Shown: one piece after another, positions 44,699 to 52,891 of the stretch | Position numbering within the stretch: position 1 is the stretch's first letter | How the letters are laid out: every line of letters starts with the position of its first letter | DNA from: Labrys monachus | GTDB taxonomy: Bacteria > Pseudomonadota > Alphaproteobacteria > Rhizobiales > Labraceae | Assembly: GCF_030814655.1 (NCBI RefSeq) | Contig: NZ_JAUSVK010000001.1 | Location: 6,827,001-6,891,000, forward strand | Length of the DNA: 64,000 nucleotides | Direction: 5' to 3' | Position numbers and translations under genes: made by a program | Notes under the pieces: model-generated | The model's input: the letters and a program-made list of their open reading frames with translations, nothing else | Database searches by the model: none | What the model was told of the DNA's origin: nothing

Positions 44699-45772
44699 TC
44701 ACGCCTCGCGGCGGATCGCGCTGCAGACCGCGGCGGTGATCTCCTGCGTGGTCGAGGTGCCGCCGAGATCCGGCGTGAGCGGGAAATTGCCGCCCGTGAC
44801 CTGCTCGATGGCCCGCATCAGCCGGGCGGCCGCCGGTGCTTCGCCGAGATGCTCCAGCATCATGGCGCCGGTCCAGAACGTCGCCAGCGGATTGGCGATG
44901 CCCTTCCCGGCGATGTCGAAGGCCGAGCCGTGGATCGGCTCGAACATCGAGGGATATCGGCGGCTCGGGTCGATGTTCGCCGTGGGCGCGATGCCGAGGC
45001 TGCCCGCGAGCGCCGCGCCGAGATCGCTCAGGATGTCGGCGTGGAGATTGGTGGCGACCACCACGTCGAGGCTTTCGGGCTTCAGCACCATGCGTGTCGT
45101 CATGGCGTCGACCAGCACCTTGTCCACCGCCACCTCGGGAAAGGCGGCCGCGACCTCGGCGGCGATCTCGTCCCACAGCACCATGCCGTGGCGCTGGGCG
45201 TTGGATTTCGTCACCACGCTGACCTGCCGCCGGGTGCGCGTCATGGCGAGCCGGAAGGCGAACTCCATGATGCGCCGGACGCCGGTGCGCGTGAAGATCG
45301 AGGTTTCCGTCGCCACTTCCTCCGGCTGGCCGCGATGGGTGCGACCGCCATTGCCGGAATATTCGCCCTCGCTGTTCTCGCGCACGATGACGAAATCGAC
45401 GTCCTCAGGCCGGGCGTTGCGCAGCGGGCCGGCGATACCCGGCAGGAGCCGGACGGGCCGCACATTGGCATATTGGTCGAAGCCCTGGCAGATGGCGAGG
45501 CGCAGGCCCCACAATGTGAGGTCGTCGGGCAGGCCGGGATCGCCGACCGCGCCGAAATAGATGGCGTCGAAGCCGCGCAGCGTGTCGAGGCCGTCGGCGG
45601 GCATCATGCGCCCGGTCTGGCGGTAGAAATCCGATCCCCACGGAAATTCGGTGACCGCCAGCCGGAAGTCGCCGCAGCGCCGCTCCAACTCGGCGAGCAC
45701 CTGGAGGCCGGCCGCGATGACCTCCTTTCCGATGCCGTCGGCGGGAATGGCGGCGATCGAATGCTGACGCAT
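44699..45772 (-). CDS. Tartrate/D-malate dehydrogenase family protein, paralog 1
   Basis: NAD-dependent beta-decarboxylating dehydrogenase of 357 residues (isocitrate/isopropylmalate dehydrogenase fold). It has IAAIPADGIGKEVIAAGLQV, FDAIYFGAVGDPGLPDDLTL, RENSEGEYSGNGG, the catalytic Lys region VVTKSNAQRHGMVLWD, ATNLHADILSDLGAALAGSL and FEPIHGSAFDIAGKGIANP. LTLWGLRL and RENSEGEYS favour the tartrate dehydrogenase/D-malate group over leucine or TCA enzymes. GAGGAGAAAG lies just before ATG 45772. A clear paralog is at 55635 within the tarD operon. It is divergent from the SDR gene at 46089. Confidence 0.9.
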   Translation of the reverse strand: MRQHSIAAIPADGIGKEVIAAGLQVLAELERRCGDFRLAVTEFPWGSDFYRQTGRMMPADGLDTLRGFDAIYFGAVGDPGLPDDLTLWGLRLAICQGFDQYANVRPVRLLPGIAGPLRNARPEDVDFVIVRENSEGEYSGNGGRTHRGQPEEVATETSIFTRTGVRRIMEFAFRLAMTRTRRQVSVVTKSNAQRHGMVLWDEIAAEVAAAFPEVAVDKVLVDAMTTRMVLKPESLDVVVATNLHADILSDLGAALAGSLGIAPTANIDPSRRYPSMFEPIHGSAFDIAGKGIANPLATFWTGAMMLEHLGEAPAAARLMRAIEQVTGGNFPLTPDLGGTSTTQEITAAVCSAIRREA

Positions 45773-46088
45773 GGGTCTTTCTCCTCGGCCTCGGCCGGCA
45801 GGGTTGCAGCAGGGGCGCCCGCCCGCCGGGGCGGGAGCGGAGATGCCTGCCGTCCGACCTCGATAGCGGCGGCGGCCGGGCCTGACAAGCGAGCCGATGC
45901 GAGGCGGCGTGAAGGAAGCGCGCTGGCCGCCCGCGATCTCCGAGGATAGGCTTGCCGAGGTCGGCGGCGCAGGAGGTCGGGACGATGAACACACCTGTCC
46001 CTTTTCACCCGCGTTCTCTTGCCCCTCGGGGTGACAGGGGCGTTCCCGGCGCCGCCGCCGTTTTTCCGCCAGCAAAGGAGGGGCCAGG
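45773..46088. other. Divergent promoter region, 316 bases
   Basis: Lies between the minus-strand tartrate dehydrogenase paralog and the plus-strand SDR gene. No gene seen. I looked for the GGTCTGACC operator found at 47952-48090 and did not find it here, so this pair may be controlled separately. A strong ribosome site, AAAGGAGGGG, precedes 46089. Confidence 0.45.
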
Positions 46089-46847
46089 ATGGCCATGAAG
46101 ACCGCAATCATCACCGGAGGCGGGATCGGCATCGGCCGGTCCTCCGCCTTCGCCTTCGCCCGGGCCGGCTACCGCGCGATCGTGACCGACGTCCTCGAGG
46201 CGGAAGGCCGCGATGTCGTCGAGGCGATCGCCGCCGAGGGCGGCAGCGCCGAGTTCCACGCGCTCGACGTGCGCAGCACGCAGCAGGCCGATGCGGTCGT
46301 CGCCGAGGTGGAGAGGAAATACGGACCGCTCGACGTCGTGCTCGCCAATGCCGGCATCGCCCACAAGGTGCCGCTCGCGCAGCTGACCGACGAGAAATGG
46401 GACCAGACGCTCGACATCGACCTCGGCGGCGTCTTCCGCATCGTGCGCGCCGCCGCGCCGGCCATGCGACGCAACGGCAAGGGCAGCGTCATCGCGCTGT
46501 CCTCGATCATGGGCGTCGCCTATGGCTGGGACGAGCATGTGCACTACTCGGCCGCCAAGACCGGCGTCGTCGGCCTGGTGCGCGGCCTCGCCGTCGAACT
46601 GGCGCGCGACGGGGTGCGCGTCAACGGCATCGCGCCCGGCTATATCCGCACCGCCCAGGCGCTCTCGAAGGAGCACTCCCTCGGCCCCGAGGGGCTGGAG
46701 GCCGCGGCGAAGTTCATCCCGCTCGGGCGCACCGGCGAGCCGGAGGAGGTCGCCGATGTCGCCGTGTTCCTCGCCTCCGAGGCGGCCCGCTACATCACCG
46801 GACAGGTGATCGTGGTGGATGGCGGCCTGCTCGTCGGGCGGTATTGA
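46089..46847 (+). CDS. SDR-family oxidoreductase, cluster-associated
   Basis: A 252-residue classical short-chain dehydrogenase: AIITGGGIGIGRSSAFAFAR (NAD(P) site), LANAGIAHKVPL, the catalytic Ser and YSAAK (ALSSIMGVAYG, HYSAAKTGVVGLVRGLAVEL), and RVNGIAPGYIRT. It belongs to the FabG-like sugar/hydroxyacid dehydrogenase group; the substrate is unknown. AAAGGAGGGG precedes ATG 46089. Its setting between a tartrate dehydrogenase paralog and an asparaginase suggests a role in hydroxy-acid catabolism (inference). Confidence 0.9.
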   Translation: MAMKTAIITGGGIGIGRSSAFAFARAGYRAIVTDVLEAEGRDVVEAIAAEGGSAEFHALDVRSTQQADAVVAEVERKYGPLDVVLANAGIAHKVPLAQLTDEKWDQTLDIDLGGVFRIVRAAAPAMRRNGKGSVIALSSIMGVAYGWDEHVHYSAAKTGVVGLVRGLAVELARDGVRVNGIAPGYIRTAQALSKEHSLGPEGLEAAAKFIPLGRTGEPEEVADVAVFLASEAARYITGQVIVVDGGLLVGRY

Positions 46848-46941
46848 GAGGCTGCGTCGGGCCTGCAAGCCGCGCATGTGCTGGGAGAAGGTCGGTCGGT
46901 GACCGACGCTCCCCGCACAGGGCCGCTGCCGGCCGATGGCG

Positions 46942-47919
46942 CTACCCGCCGAGATAGTCGATCTCCGCCCTCAGCGCCTCGCTGTCCAGGCCGAGCCCGA
47001 GAAGCAGGGCGGCGAGGATGCGCGCCTTGGGGCCGTTGAGGTCGCCGGCGAAGATCACGCCGCCGTCGGCGAGGTCCCGGCCGCCGCCATTGCCGTAGAC
47101 CGGCTTCACCCGGCCCTTGGGGCAGCGCGAGGTCATGATCACGGGAATGCCGGCGCGGACGATCTCGACCGCCGCCGCCGTGACGGCGGGCGGGGCGTTG
47201 CCGAGCCCGAACCCCTCGAGGACGAAGGCCTTGGTGCCATGGGCGGCGGCATAGCGCAGATAACCGTCGGTCGAGCCCATCGAGAGCTTGACGAGCTCCA
47301 CCGCCGGCTCGAGGGCGGCGGGCGCATAGGTCCGGCGCAAAGTCGGCCGGCGATGGACGAACACCTGTCCCGCGTCGATCTCCCCGAGCTTGCCGTGCTC
47401 GCCGGACATGAAGGTGTCCACCCGCGAGGTATGGGTCTTGGTCACGTCGCGGGCGGCGTGGAATTCCTGCTCGAAGCAGATCATGGCGCCGAGGCCGCGG
47501 GCCGCTGGCGCGGCGGCGAGGCGCACGGCGTCGGCGATGTTGCGGGGGCCGTCGGTGTCGGGCTGGTCCGCGGCGCGCTGGGCGCCGGTGAACACCACGG
47601 GCTTGTCGCCGCGCAGGAGCAGCTCGGCCATGTAGGCGCTCTCCTCCATCGTGTCGGTGCCGTGGGTGACGACCACGCCGTCGCAGCCGCCGTCGAGCTT
47701 GGCGTTGATGCGGGCGGCGAGCGCGAAGGCCAAAGGCAGGTCGAAGGCATAGCTGCCGATGTTGCAGAACTCCTCGACCTCCAGCTCGATGTCCGGCAGC
47801 GGATCGTGGAGGCTGGCCCGCAAGTCATGGCCGCTGACGCCGGCGACCGTATGGCCCGTCTCGCTGTTGCGCCGCGATGCGATCGTGCCGCCGGTGGTTA
47901 TCAAACAAATCTTCTTCAT
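46942..47919 (-). CDS. Asparaginase family protein
   Basis: A 325-residue type I/II asparaginase-fold amidohydrolase, MKKICLITTGGTIASRRNSE. TGGTIA and the VVTHGTDTMEESAYMAELLL segment carry the two active-site threonines and the Asp/Lys partners. There is no signal peptide, so it is cytosolic. These enzymes hydrolyse asparagine or glutamine side-chain amides, but relatives act on other amides. It is divergent from the ABC importer operon, and the shared promoter region holds three palindromic operator-like sites, suggesting that the amidase and the importer are coregulated. Confidence 0.92.
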   Translation of the reverse strand: MKKICLITTGGTIASRRNSETGHTVAGVSGHDLRASLHDPLPDIELEVEEFCNIGSYAFDLPLAFALAARINAKLDGGCDGVVVTHGTDTMEESAYMAELLLRGDKPVVFTGAQRAADQPDTDGPRNIADAVRLAAAPAARGLGAMICFEQEFHAARDVTKTHTSRVDTFMSGEHGKLGEIDAGQVFVHRRPTLRRTYAPAALEPAVELVKLSMGSTDGYLRYAAAHGTKAFVLEGFGLGNAPPAVTAAAVEIVRAGIPVIMTSRCPKGRVKPVYGNGGGRDLADGGVIFAGDLNGPKARILAALLLGLGLDSEALRAEIDYLGG

Positions 47920-47951
47920 CTGGCTCTATCTCGGTTGCGCTGCCGCCGACG

Positions 47952-47964
47952 TTGGTCTGACCAA
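47952..47964. promoter_or_regulatory. Operator-like palindrome 1 (TTGGTC-T-GACCAA)
   Basis: A perfect 6-1-6 palindrome, TTGGTCTGACCAA, 33 bases before the asparaginase start and downstream of an AT-rich TATATAATT stretch that could be its promoter. It fits the FadR-subfamily consensus T-N-G-T-N3-A-C-N-A with full symmetry, so repression by the FadR-type regulator at 54776 is plausible. Confidence 0.6.
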
Positions 47965-48038
47965 ATATTCTATATAATTCAAATTTTGGCCATAAAGTGC
48001 AAAGTTTGTGCAGATGCTGCTCATTTTTTTCCATTGAC

Positions 48039-48055
48039 GGCCTGACCAATATAAT
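48039..48055. promoter_or_regulatory. Operator-like palindrome 2 overlapping a -10-like TATAAT
   Basis: GGCCTGACCAA (48039-48049) is a near copy of site 1 and runs directly into TATAAT (48050-48055), a perfect -10 box for the plus-strand importer operon about 85 bases before its start codon. No good -35 box lies 17 bases upstream. An operator abutting the -10 box would block RNA polymerase. Confidence 0.5.
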
Positions 48056-48079
48056 GGCTCTATCTAAGTGGCAAATCTC

Positions 48080-48090
48080 GGTCTGACCAA
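48080..48090. promoter_or_regulatory. Operator-like palindrome 3 (GGTCTGACCAA)
   Basis: GGTCTGACCAA lies 50 bases before the substrate-binding-protein gene. It shares the GGTC-T-GACC core with site 1. Three copies in about 140 bases of a short divergent promoter region are unlikely by chance. Confidence 0.55.
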
Positions 48091-48140
48091 AAAGGCAAAA
48101 GGCGGAGCTTGCCGCCACACCATCACCCCTGGGGATCAAC

Positions 48141-49805
48141 ATGTCTGACCCGTTTACGCGAATGAAGCTTGGGCCTTCCCGCCGGCAATTCCTGCAGGTG
48201 GCCGCGGCGGCCGGCGGCGCCGCGGTGCTGCCCGCGTCCTTCGGGGCGAACGAGGCGGCGGCGCAGGGCGCCGGCGACACGCTGGTGATCGCCGCGCCGG
48301 CGACGCCGCAGGGGCTCGACATCGAATTCGACGTGAGCCTCGGCTCCATCGACTCGCTGGGGGCTCTCTACGAATACATGCTCGGCTATGAGAAGGTACC
48401 CGACCCCGACGCCCCCGGCGTGCTGCGGGAGGATACCTCGGTGCATGCCGACAAGCCCGACGGCATGGCGCTCAAGGGGCGCCTCGCCGAATCCTGGGAG
48501 GTCTCGCCGGACGGTCGCAAGGCGACGTTCAAGCTGCGCGAGGGCGTCAAGTCCAACTGGGGCAATACCTTCTCGTCCAAGGACGTCAAGTGGACCTGGG
48601 ACCGCAAGTTCAACCTGAAGGGCCAGGGCCTGTTCCAGACCGCGGTGCTCGGCCTGACCTCGCCCGACCAGATCAAGGTCGAGGGCGAGCATGCGATCTC
48701 CTTCAATCTCGAAAAGCCCAACCCGCTGTTGCTGAAGCAGCAGTGCAACCTCGCCAATCCCATCTACGACGCCACCAAATGCGCCGAAGTCGGCGGCTCG
48801 GCCGACCCCTGGGCCGTCGCCTTCCTCAAAAACGACAGCGCCGGCTTCGGCCCCTACCGCCTCGCCCAGCTCGTGCGCGGCCAGCAGGCCGTCTTCGAGG
48901 CGCGCGACGATTACTGGGACACCAAGCCGGCGATGAAGCGCGTGATCATGCGCGAAGTGCCGCAGTCGGCGAGCCGCTTCTCGCTCCTGCAGGGCGGCGC
49001 CGTCGACATCGCGCAGTTCCTGCAGCCGCGCGAGCTGGAGGCCCTGAAGAAGCAGAAGAACGTCGCGGTCGATGCCGTCAACTCGTCCTACATGATCTGG
49101 CTGGAACTCAACGCCAAGATCAAGCCGTTCGACAATGTCGACGTGCGGCGCGCCGTCAACCTCGCTCTGCCGCGCGACGAGATCATCCGCACCATCTATT
49201 ACGGCTATGCCGACGCCCAGACCGCGCCGATGCCCTACATCTATCCGATGGTGGACAAGAGCTTCTTTTCCTACAAATATGATGTCGCCAAGGCCAAGGA
49301 CCTGCTCGCCAAGGCCGGCTTCGGCAAGGGCGTGAGCACGACGCTGTCCTACAATGCGGGCGATCCGACGCAGGAGCCGATCGCGCTCCTGATCCAGACC
49401 TCGCTGCGCCAGATCGGCATCGAGCTCACGCTGGAAAAGCTTCCGGCGGGCGTGTTCTACGAGAACGTCACCAAGCGCGCCAAGCCGATGATCTTCTATC
49501 TGGATTCGCCGTGGACGCCCGATCCGGGCTACTCGACCTATCTCTATTTCAACTCCAAGAGCTATGTGAACTACTCGAACTACGAGAATACCACCGTCGA
49601 CCAGCTCATCACCGACGGCCTGGCGACGCTCGACAACAATGTCCGCCTGGAGAAGTACAAGCAGGTCCAGAAGACGCTGATGGACGAAGCGCCCTGGGGC
49701 TTCCTGGCCTATCCGAAATATACCCTGGCCCGGAAGGCGAACCTCAAGGGTTACACCTACTACACGTCGAACAACCTGCGCTTCCAGGACTTCTCGCGCG
49801 GTTGA
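48141..49805 (+). CDS. ABC importer substrate-binding protein, peptide (family 5) type
   Basis: A 554-residue exported binding protein of the DppA/OppA superfamily. The leader has the twin-arginine motif SRRQFLQ followed by VAAAAGGAAVLPAS and a cleavage site near AAAQG, so export is probably by Tat. Family segments include LAESWEVSPDGRKATFKLRE, VKWTWDRKF, GFGPYRLAQLVRGQ and VRRAVNLALPRDEIIRTIYY. Despite the name, members bind peptides, opines, sugars or other compounds. It is the first gene of a compact operon (binding protein, two permeases, two ATPases, SDR) linked to tartrate genes. A 20-base tandem repeat covers its stop codon. Confidence 0.93.
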   Translation: MSDPFTRMKLGPSRRQFLQVAAAAGGAAVLPASFGANEAAAQGAGDTLVIAAPATPQGLDIEFDVSLGSIDSLGALYEYMLGYEKVPDPDAPGVLREDTSVHADKPDGMALKGRLAESWEVSPDGRKATFKLREGVKSNWGNTFSSKDVKWTWDRKFNLKGQGLFQTAVLGLTSPDQIKVEGEHAISFNLEKPNPLLLKQQCNLANPIYDATKCAEVGGSADPWAVAFLKNDSAGFGPYRLAQLVRGQQAVFEARDDYWDTKPAMKRVIMREVPQSASRFSLLQGGAVDIAQFLQPRELEALKKQKNVAVDAVNSSYMIWLELNAKIKPFDNVDVRRAVNLALPRDEIIRTIYYGYADAQTAPMPYIYPMVDKSFFSYKYDVAKAKDLLAKAGFGKGVSTTLSYNAGDPTQEPIALLIQTSLRQIGIELTLEKLPAGVFYENVTKRAKPMIFYLDSPWTPDPGYSTYLYFNSKSYVNYSNYENTTVDQLITDGLATLDNNVRLEKYKQVQKTLMDEAPWGFLAYPKYTLARKANLKGYTYYTSNNLRFQDFSRG

Positions 49806-49838
49806 ATCGCTTCTCGCGCGGTTGAGCCGCTTCTCGCG
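49790..49838 (+). repeat. 20-base tandem repeat at the binding-protein stop codon
   Basis: CTTCTCGCGCGGTTGAATCG (49790-49809) is followed by CTTCTCGCGCGGTTGAGCCG (49810-49829) and a partial third unit CTTCTCGCGGCTGA. The unit contains the last codons and TGA of the gene (FSRG, stop), so the C-terminus has been duplicated downstream. It lies in the 94-base gap before the first permease gene. Confidence 0.85.
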
Positions 49839-49899
49839 GCTGAACGCCTGCCTCTCCGGGACCGTCCCGGGGAGGCTTCCACGAAAGGGCCATGCCTGC

Positions 49900-50850
49900 A
49901 TGCTCGCCAGACTTCGCCTGTTCGGTCGCCTCGCGCTGGTCAGGCCGCGTTTCGCCGTCGGCTATGTGATCGTCGCGATCGTCGCCCTTCTCGCCATCCT
50001 GGCGCCGCTGATCGCGCCCTATTCGCCGACGGAAGCCGATTCCCTGAACTTCCTGCAGCCGCCGGGCGCCGACCACCTCTTCGGCACCGACAATGTCGGC
50101 ATGGACATCTTCAGCCGGGCGATCTACGCGCCCCGTATCGACCTGACCATCGCCATCCTCGGCACCATGCTGTCGGCGCTGCTCGGCGGCTCGATCGGGG
50201 CGCTGGTCGGCTATTACAGCAGCGGTCGCGGCGTGCGCGTGTGGCTCTCCTATATCGTCATGCGGGCCGCCGACGTGCTGCAGGCCTTCCCCGTCTTCGT
50301 CTTCGCCATCGCTCTGGTGGCGAGCCTCGGCCAGAGCATCCAGACGGTGGTACTGGCGATCGCCTTCGTCAACGCGCCGATCTATCTGCGCCTGATGCGC
50401 TCGCAGGTGCTCAGCATCCGCTCGATGCGCTATGTCGAGGCCTCCACCGTCAACGGGCTCTCCGATTTCCAGACCATCACCCGCCACGTCATCCCCAACG
50501 CGATGGGGCCGGTCCTGGCGCAATTGTCGATCAATATCGGCTGGGGCATCCTGTTGACGGCCTCCCTCTCCTTCATCGGCGCCGGCGTGCGCGCGCCGAC
50601 GCCCGAATGGGGCAGCATGATCGCCATGGGCTTCCAGAACGTCGTCACCGGCCAATGGTGGCCGTCGATGTTCCCGGGCGCCATGCTCGCGGTCACGGTG
50701 TTCGGCTTCTCTCTGGTCGGCGCCTCGATCGAGGTGCTGGCGGATCCGGCCCGCCGCCGGCAATTGCTGAGCGAGGTGCGCCAGCGCGGCGCCCGCGGCG
50801 CGGCGGCCGGCCAGGCCTCGATGGAGCAAGCCTCGGTGGAGCAGGCCTGA
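49900..50850 (+). CDS. ABC importer permease, DppC type
   Basis: A 316-residue inner-membrane permease. The N-terminus has the OppC_N helix (VGYVIVAIVALLAILAPLIA) and PYSPTEAD; the body has five further helices and the EAA loop YVEASTVNGLSDFQTITRHV, which contacts the ATPases. HLFGTDNVGMDIFSRAIYA is the DppC/OppC signature. ATG 49900 follows AAAGGG. The C-terminal tail is an Ala/Gln/Glu-rich run with a short repeat (ASMEQASVEQA). Its stop overlaps the start of the next permease (TGATG). Confidence 0.93.
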   Translation: MLARLRLFGRLALVRPRFAVGYVIVAIVALLAILAPLIAPYSPTEADSLNFLQPPGADHLFGTDNVGMDIFSRAIYAPRIDLTIAILGTMLSALLGGSIGALVGYYSSGRGVRVWLSYIVMRAADVLQAFPVFVFAIALVASLGQSIQTVVLAIAFVNAPIYLRLMRSQVLSIRSMRYVEASTVNGLSDFQTITRHVIPNAMGPVLAQLSINIGWGILLTASLSFIGAGVRAPTPEWGSMIAMGFQNVVTGQWWPSMFPGAMLAVTVFGFSLVGASIEVLADPARRRQLLSEVRQRGARGAAAGQASMEQASVEQA

Positions 50851-51860
50851 TGCGCGTCCTCAGCTATCTCGCCAAGCGCCTCGCCTTCGTCATCCCGCAA
50901 TTGCTCGGCATCGTCCTCGTCAGCTTCCTCCTGGTGAAGAGCATTCCCGGCGATCCGGCCGTGCTGATGCTCGGCCCGACCGCGACGCCGGACGCCATCG
51001 CGGGCCTGCGCCAGTCGCTCGGGCTCGACCAGCCGCTCTACATCCAGTTCGTCATCTATGTGAAGAACCTCCTGCATGGCGATCTCGGCACGTCCTGGCA
51101 GACGACCCGGCCGGTGCTGGAGGATCTCGTCCAGCGCTTTCCGGCGACGCTCGAACTCGTGACCCTCTCCCTCCTGCTCGCGGTCCTCGTCGGCATGACC
51201 CTTGGCGTGCACGCCGCCAAGCGGCCCAATGGCTGGATCGCCCGCCTGTCCGACCTCTACGGCCTGGCGGCCGGCGCGCTGCCCGATTTCTGGTTCGCGC
51301 TCGTGCTGATCTTCGTGTTCTACACGCTCCTCGCCTGGGCGCCGGCCCCGCTCGGGCGGATGGACATGATCGTCATCCCGCCGATGCCGGTGACGGGGGC
51401 CTATACGATCGACGCGCTGCTCGCCGGCGATCTCGAAGCCTTCGGCTCGGCCCTGTCCCACCTCGTGCTGCCGGTCCTCACCCTCGGCCTGCTCAACGCG
51501 GCGCCGATCCTGAAGATGACGCAGACGACGATGGAGAAGATGCTGGATTCCGATTTCAGCCGCTATGAAGTGCTGTGCGGCGTGCCGCAGGCCATCGTGG
51601 TGCGCCATGCCCTGCGCAACGCGCTGCCGTCGATCGTCACCATCATCAGCGTGCTCTACGGTTTCCTGATCGGCGGCGCGGTGCTGGTCGAGATCGTGTT
51701 CTCCTGGGGCGGGGCCGGCCAATATGCGGTGCAGGGCGTGCTCAACGCCGACATCTATCCGGTGCTCGGCTTCGTGCTGTTCTCCGCCGTCTTCTCCCTC
51801 GTCGTCTATATCGTGGTCGACCTGATCTACGTCCTCCTCGATCCGCGCATCAGCAATTGA
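50850..51860 (+). CDS. ABC importer permease, DppB type
   Basis: A 336-residue permease starting MRVLSYLAKRLAFVIPQLLG. It has the family segments FLLVKSIPGDPAVLMLGPTA, QSLGLDQPLYIQFVIYVKNL, HGDLGTSWQT and LPDFWFALVLIFVFYTLLAW, and an EAA-like loop (DFSRYEVLCGVPQAIVVRHA). Six membrane helices are visible. Gene order here is DppC before DppB, the reverse of the most common dpp operons. The start overlaps the previous stop, so translation is coupled. Confidence 0.94.
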   Translation: MRVLSYLAKRLAFVIPQLLGIVLVSFLLVKSIPGDPAVLMLGPTATPDAIAGLRQSLGLDQPLYIQFVIYVKNLLHGDLGTSWQTTRPVLEDLVQRFPATLELVTLSLLLAVLVGMTLGVHAAKRPNGWIARLSDLYGLAAGALPDFWFALVLIFVFYTLLAWAPAPLGRMDMIVIPPMPVTGAYTIDALLAGDLEAFGSALSHLVLPVLTLGLLNAAPILKMTQTTMEKMLDSDFSRYEVLCGVPQAIVVRHALRNALPSIVTIISVLYGFLIGGAVLVEIVFSWGGAGQYAVQGVLNADIYPVLGFVLFSAVFSLVVYIVVDLIYVLLDPRISN

Positions 51861-51868
51861 GGCCAGGA

Positions 51869-52891
51869 ATGTCGCAAGCCGCGGTCACATCCGAACACAT
51901 GCCGCCGCATCGCGTGGCGACGGCGACGGCCCCGCTCGTCGACATCCGCGGCCTCGAGGTCGATTTTCCCGGCGCGAGCGACTCCAAGCGCGTGCTGAAG
52001 GGCGTCAGCCTCTCGGTGCAGCCCGGCGAGATCATCGGCCTCGTCGGCGAGAGCGGCGCCGGCAAGACCACCCTGGCGCGCTCGATCCTCGGCGTGCCGC
52101 CGGCACCGGGGAAGATCGTCGGCGGCGAGGTGGTCTTCGAAGGCCGCAACATCCTCGCTCTGCCCGAGCCGGAGCTGCGCAAGCTGCGCGGCCGCCGCCT
52201 GTCGGTGGTGGTGCCCAACCCGCGCGCCGAACTCAATCCGACCATGACCATCGGCAGGCAGATCGCCGCCATGGCGCAGATCCATCTCGGCGTCGGCCGC
52301 AAGGAAGCGCTGCGCCTGGCGCTCGGCATCCTGCGCGACGTGCAGATCCCCGATCCAGAACGGCGCATGAACGCCTATCCGCACGAATTGTCCGGCGGCA
52401 TGGCCCAGCGCGTGGTGATCGCCATGGCGCTGATCTGCAACCCCGCCTTCATCATCTCGGACGATGCGACCAGCGGCCTCGACGTCACCGTGCAGTCGCA
52501 GATCCTGTCGCTGCTCGGCCGCCTCGCCGCCGACCATGGCAGCGCCATGCTGTTCATCACCCGCGACATCGGCATTACCGCCCATTTCTGCGACCGCGTC
52601 GCGGTGCTCTATGGCGGCGAGATCATGGAGCTCGCCCCGCGCGAGGACCTGTTCCTGCGGCCGGCGCATCCCTATACGCTGATGCTGCTCGCCGCCTTCT
52701 CGCACAGCCCGGCCCTGCGCGACGCCTGGAGCGTGCCCGAGACGGGCCGGCGCCGGACGCAGGCGAAGGGCTGCCACTATGCCGGCCGCTGCCCGATCGC
52801 CCAGCCGGTGTGCAGCGAGAAGCGCCCTCCCTTCGCCGAGATCAGCCCGGGCCATTTCGCGCTCTGCCACTTTCCCGTGAGCCACGAATGA
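51869..52891 (+). CDS. ABC importer ATPase, DppD type, with degenerate catalytic motifs
   Basis: A 340-residue ATP-binding protein. Walker A is intact (GESGAGKTT, 61-69), as are the signature LSGGMAQR (about 174-181) and the C-terminal oligopeptide-binding Cys motif (CHYAGRCPIAQPVC). Three catalytic positions are changed: the Q-loop Gln is Pro116 (VVVPNP where FQDP is usual), the Walker B Glu is Asp199 (ISDDATSGLD), and the H-switch His is Arg232 (FITRDIG). It should bind ATP but hydrolyse it poorly. Its partner at 52888 is canonical in these positions, so the heterodimer would have one active and one degenerate site. Confidence 0.93.
   Translation: MSQAAVTSEHMPPHRVATATAPLVDIRGLEVDFPGASDSKRVLKGVSLSVQPGEIIGLVGESGAGKTTLARSILGVPPAPGKIVGGEVVFEGRNILALPEPELRKLRGRRLSVVVPNPRAELNPTMTIGRQIAAMAQIHLGVGRKEALRLALGILRDVQIPDPERRMNAYPHELSGGMAQRVVIAMALICNPAFIISDDATSGLDVTVQSQILSLLGRLAADHGSAMLFITRDIGITAHFCDRVAVLYGGEIMELAPREDLFLRPAHPYTLMLLAAFSHSPALRDAWSVPETGRRRTQAKGCHYAGRCPIAQPVCSEKRPPFAEISPGHFALCHFPVSHE

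Noticed and set aside
44699-45772. Calling the first dehydrogenase leuB or icd.
   Set aside because: The substrate-loop text (LTLWGLRL, RENSEGEYSGNGG) is of the tartrate/D-malate type and no leucine or TCA genes are adjacent.
47941-48140. The three GGTCTGACC sites read as a CRISPR-like or iteron array.
   Set aside because: Only three short palindromes at uneven spacing, without conserved repeat length or spacers; operators fit better.
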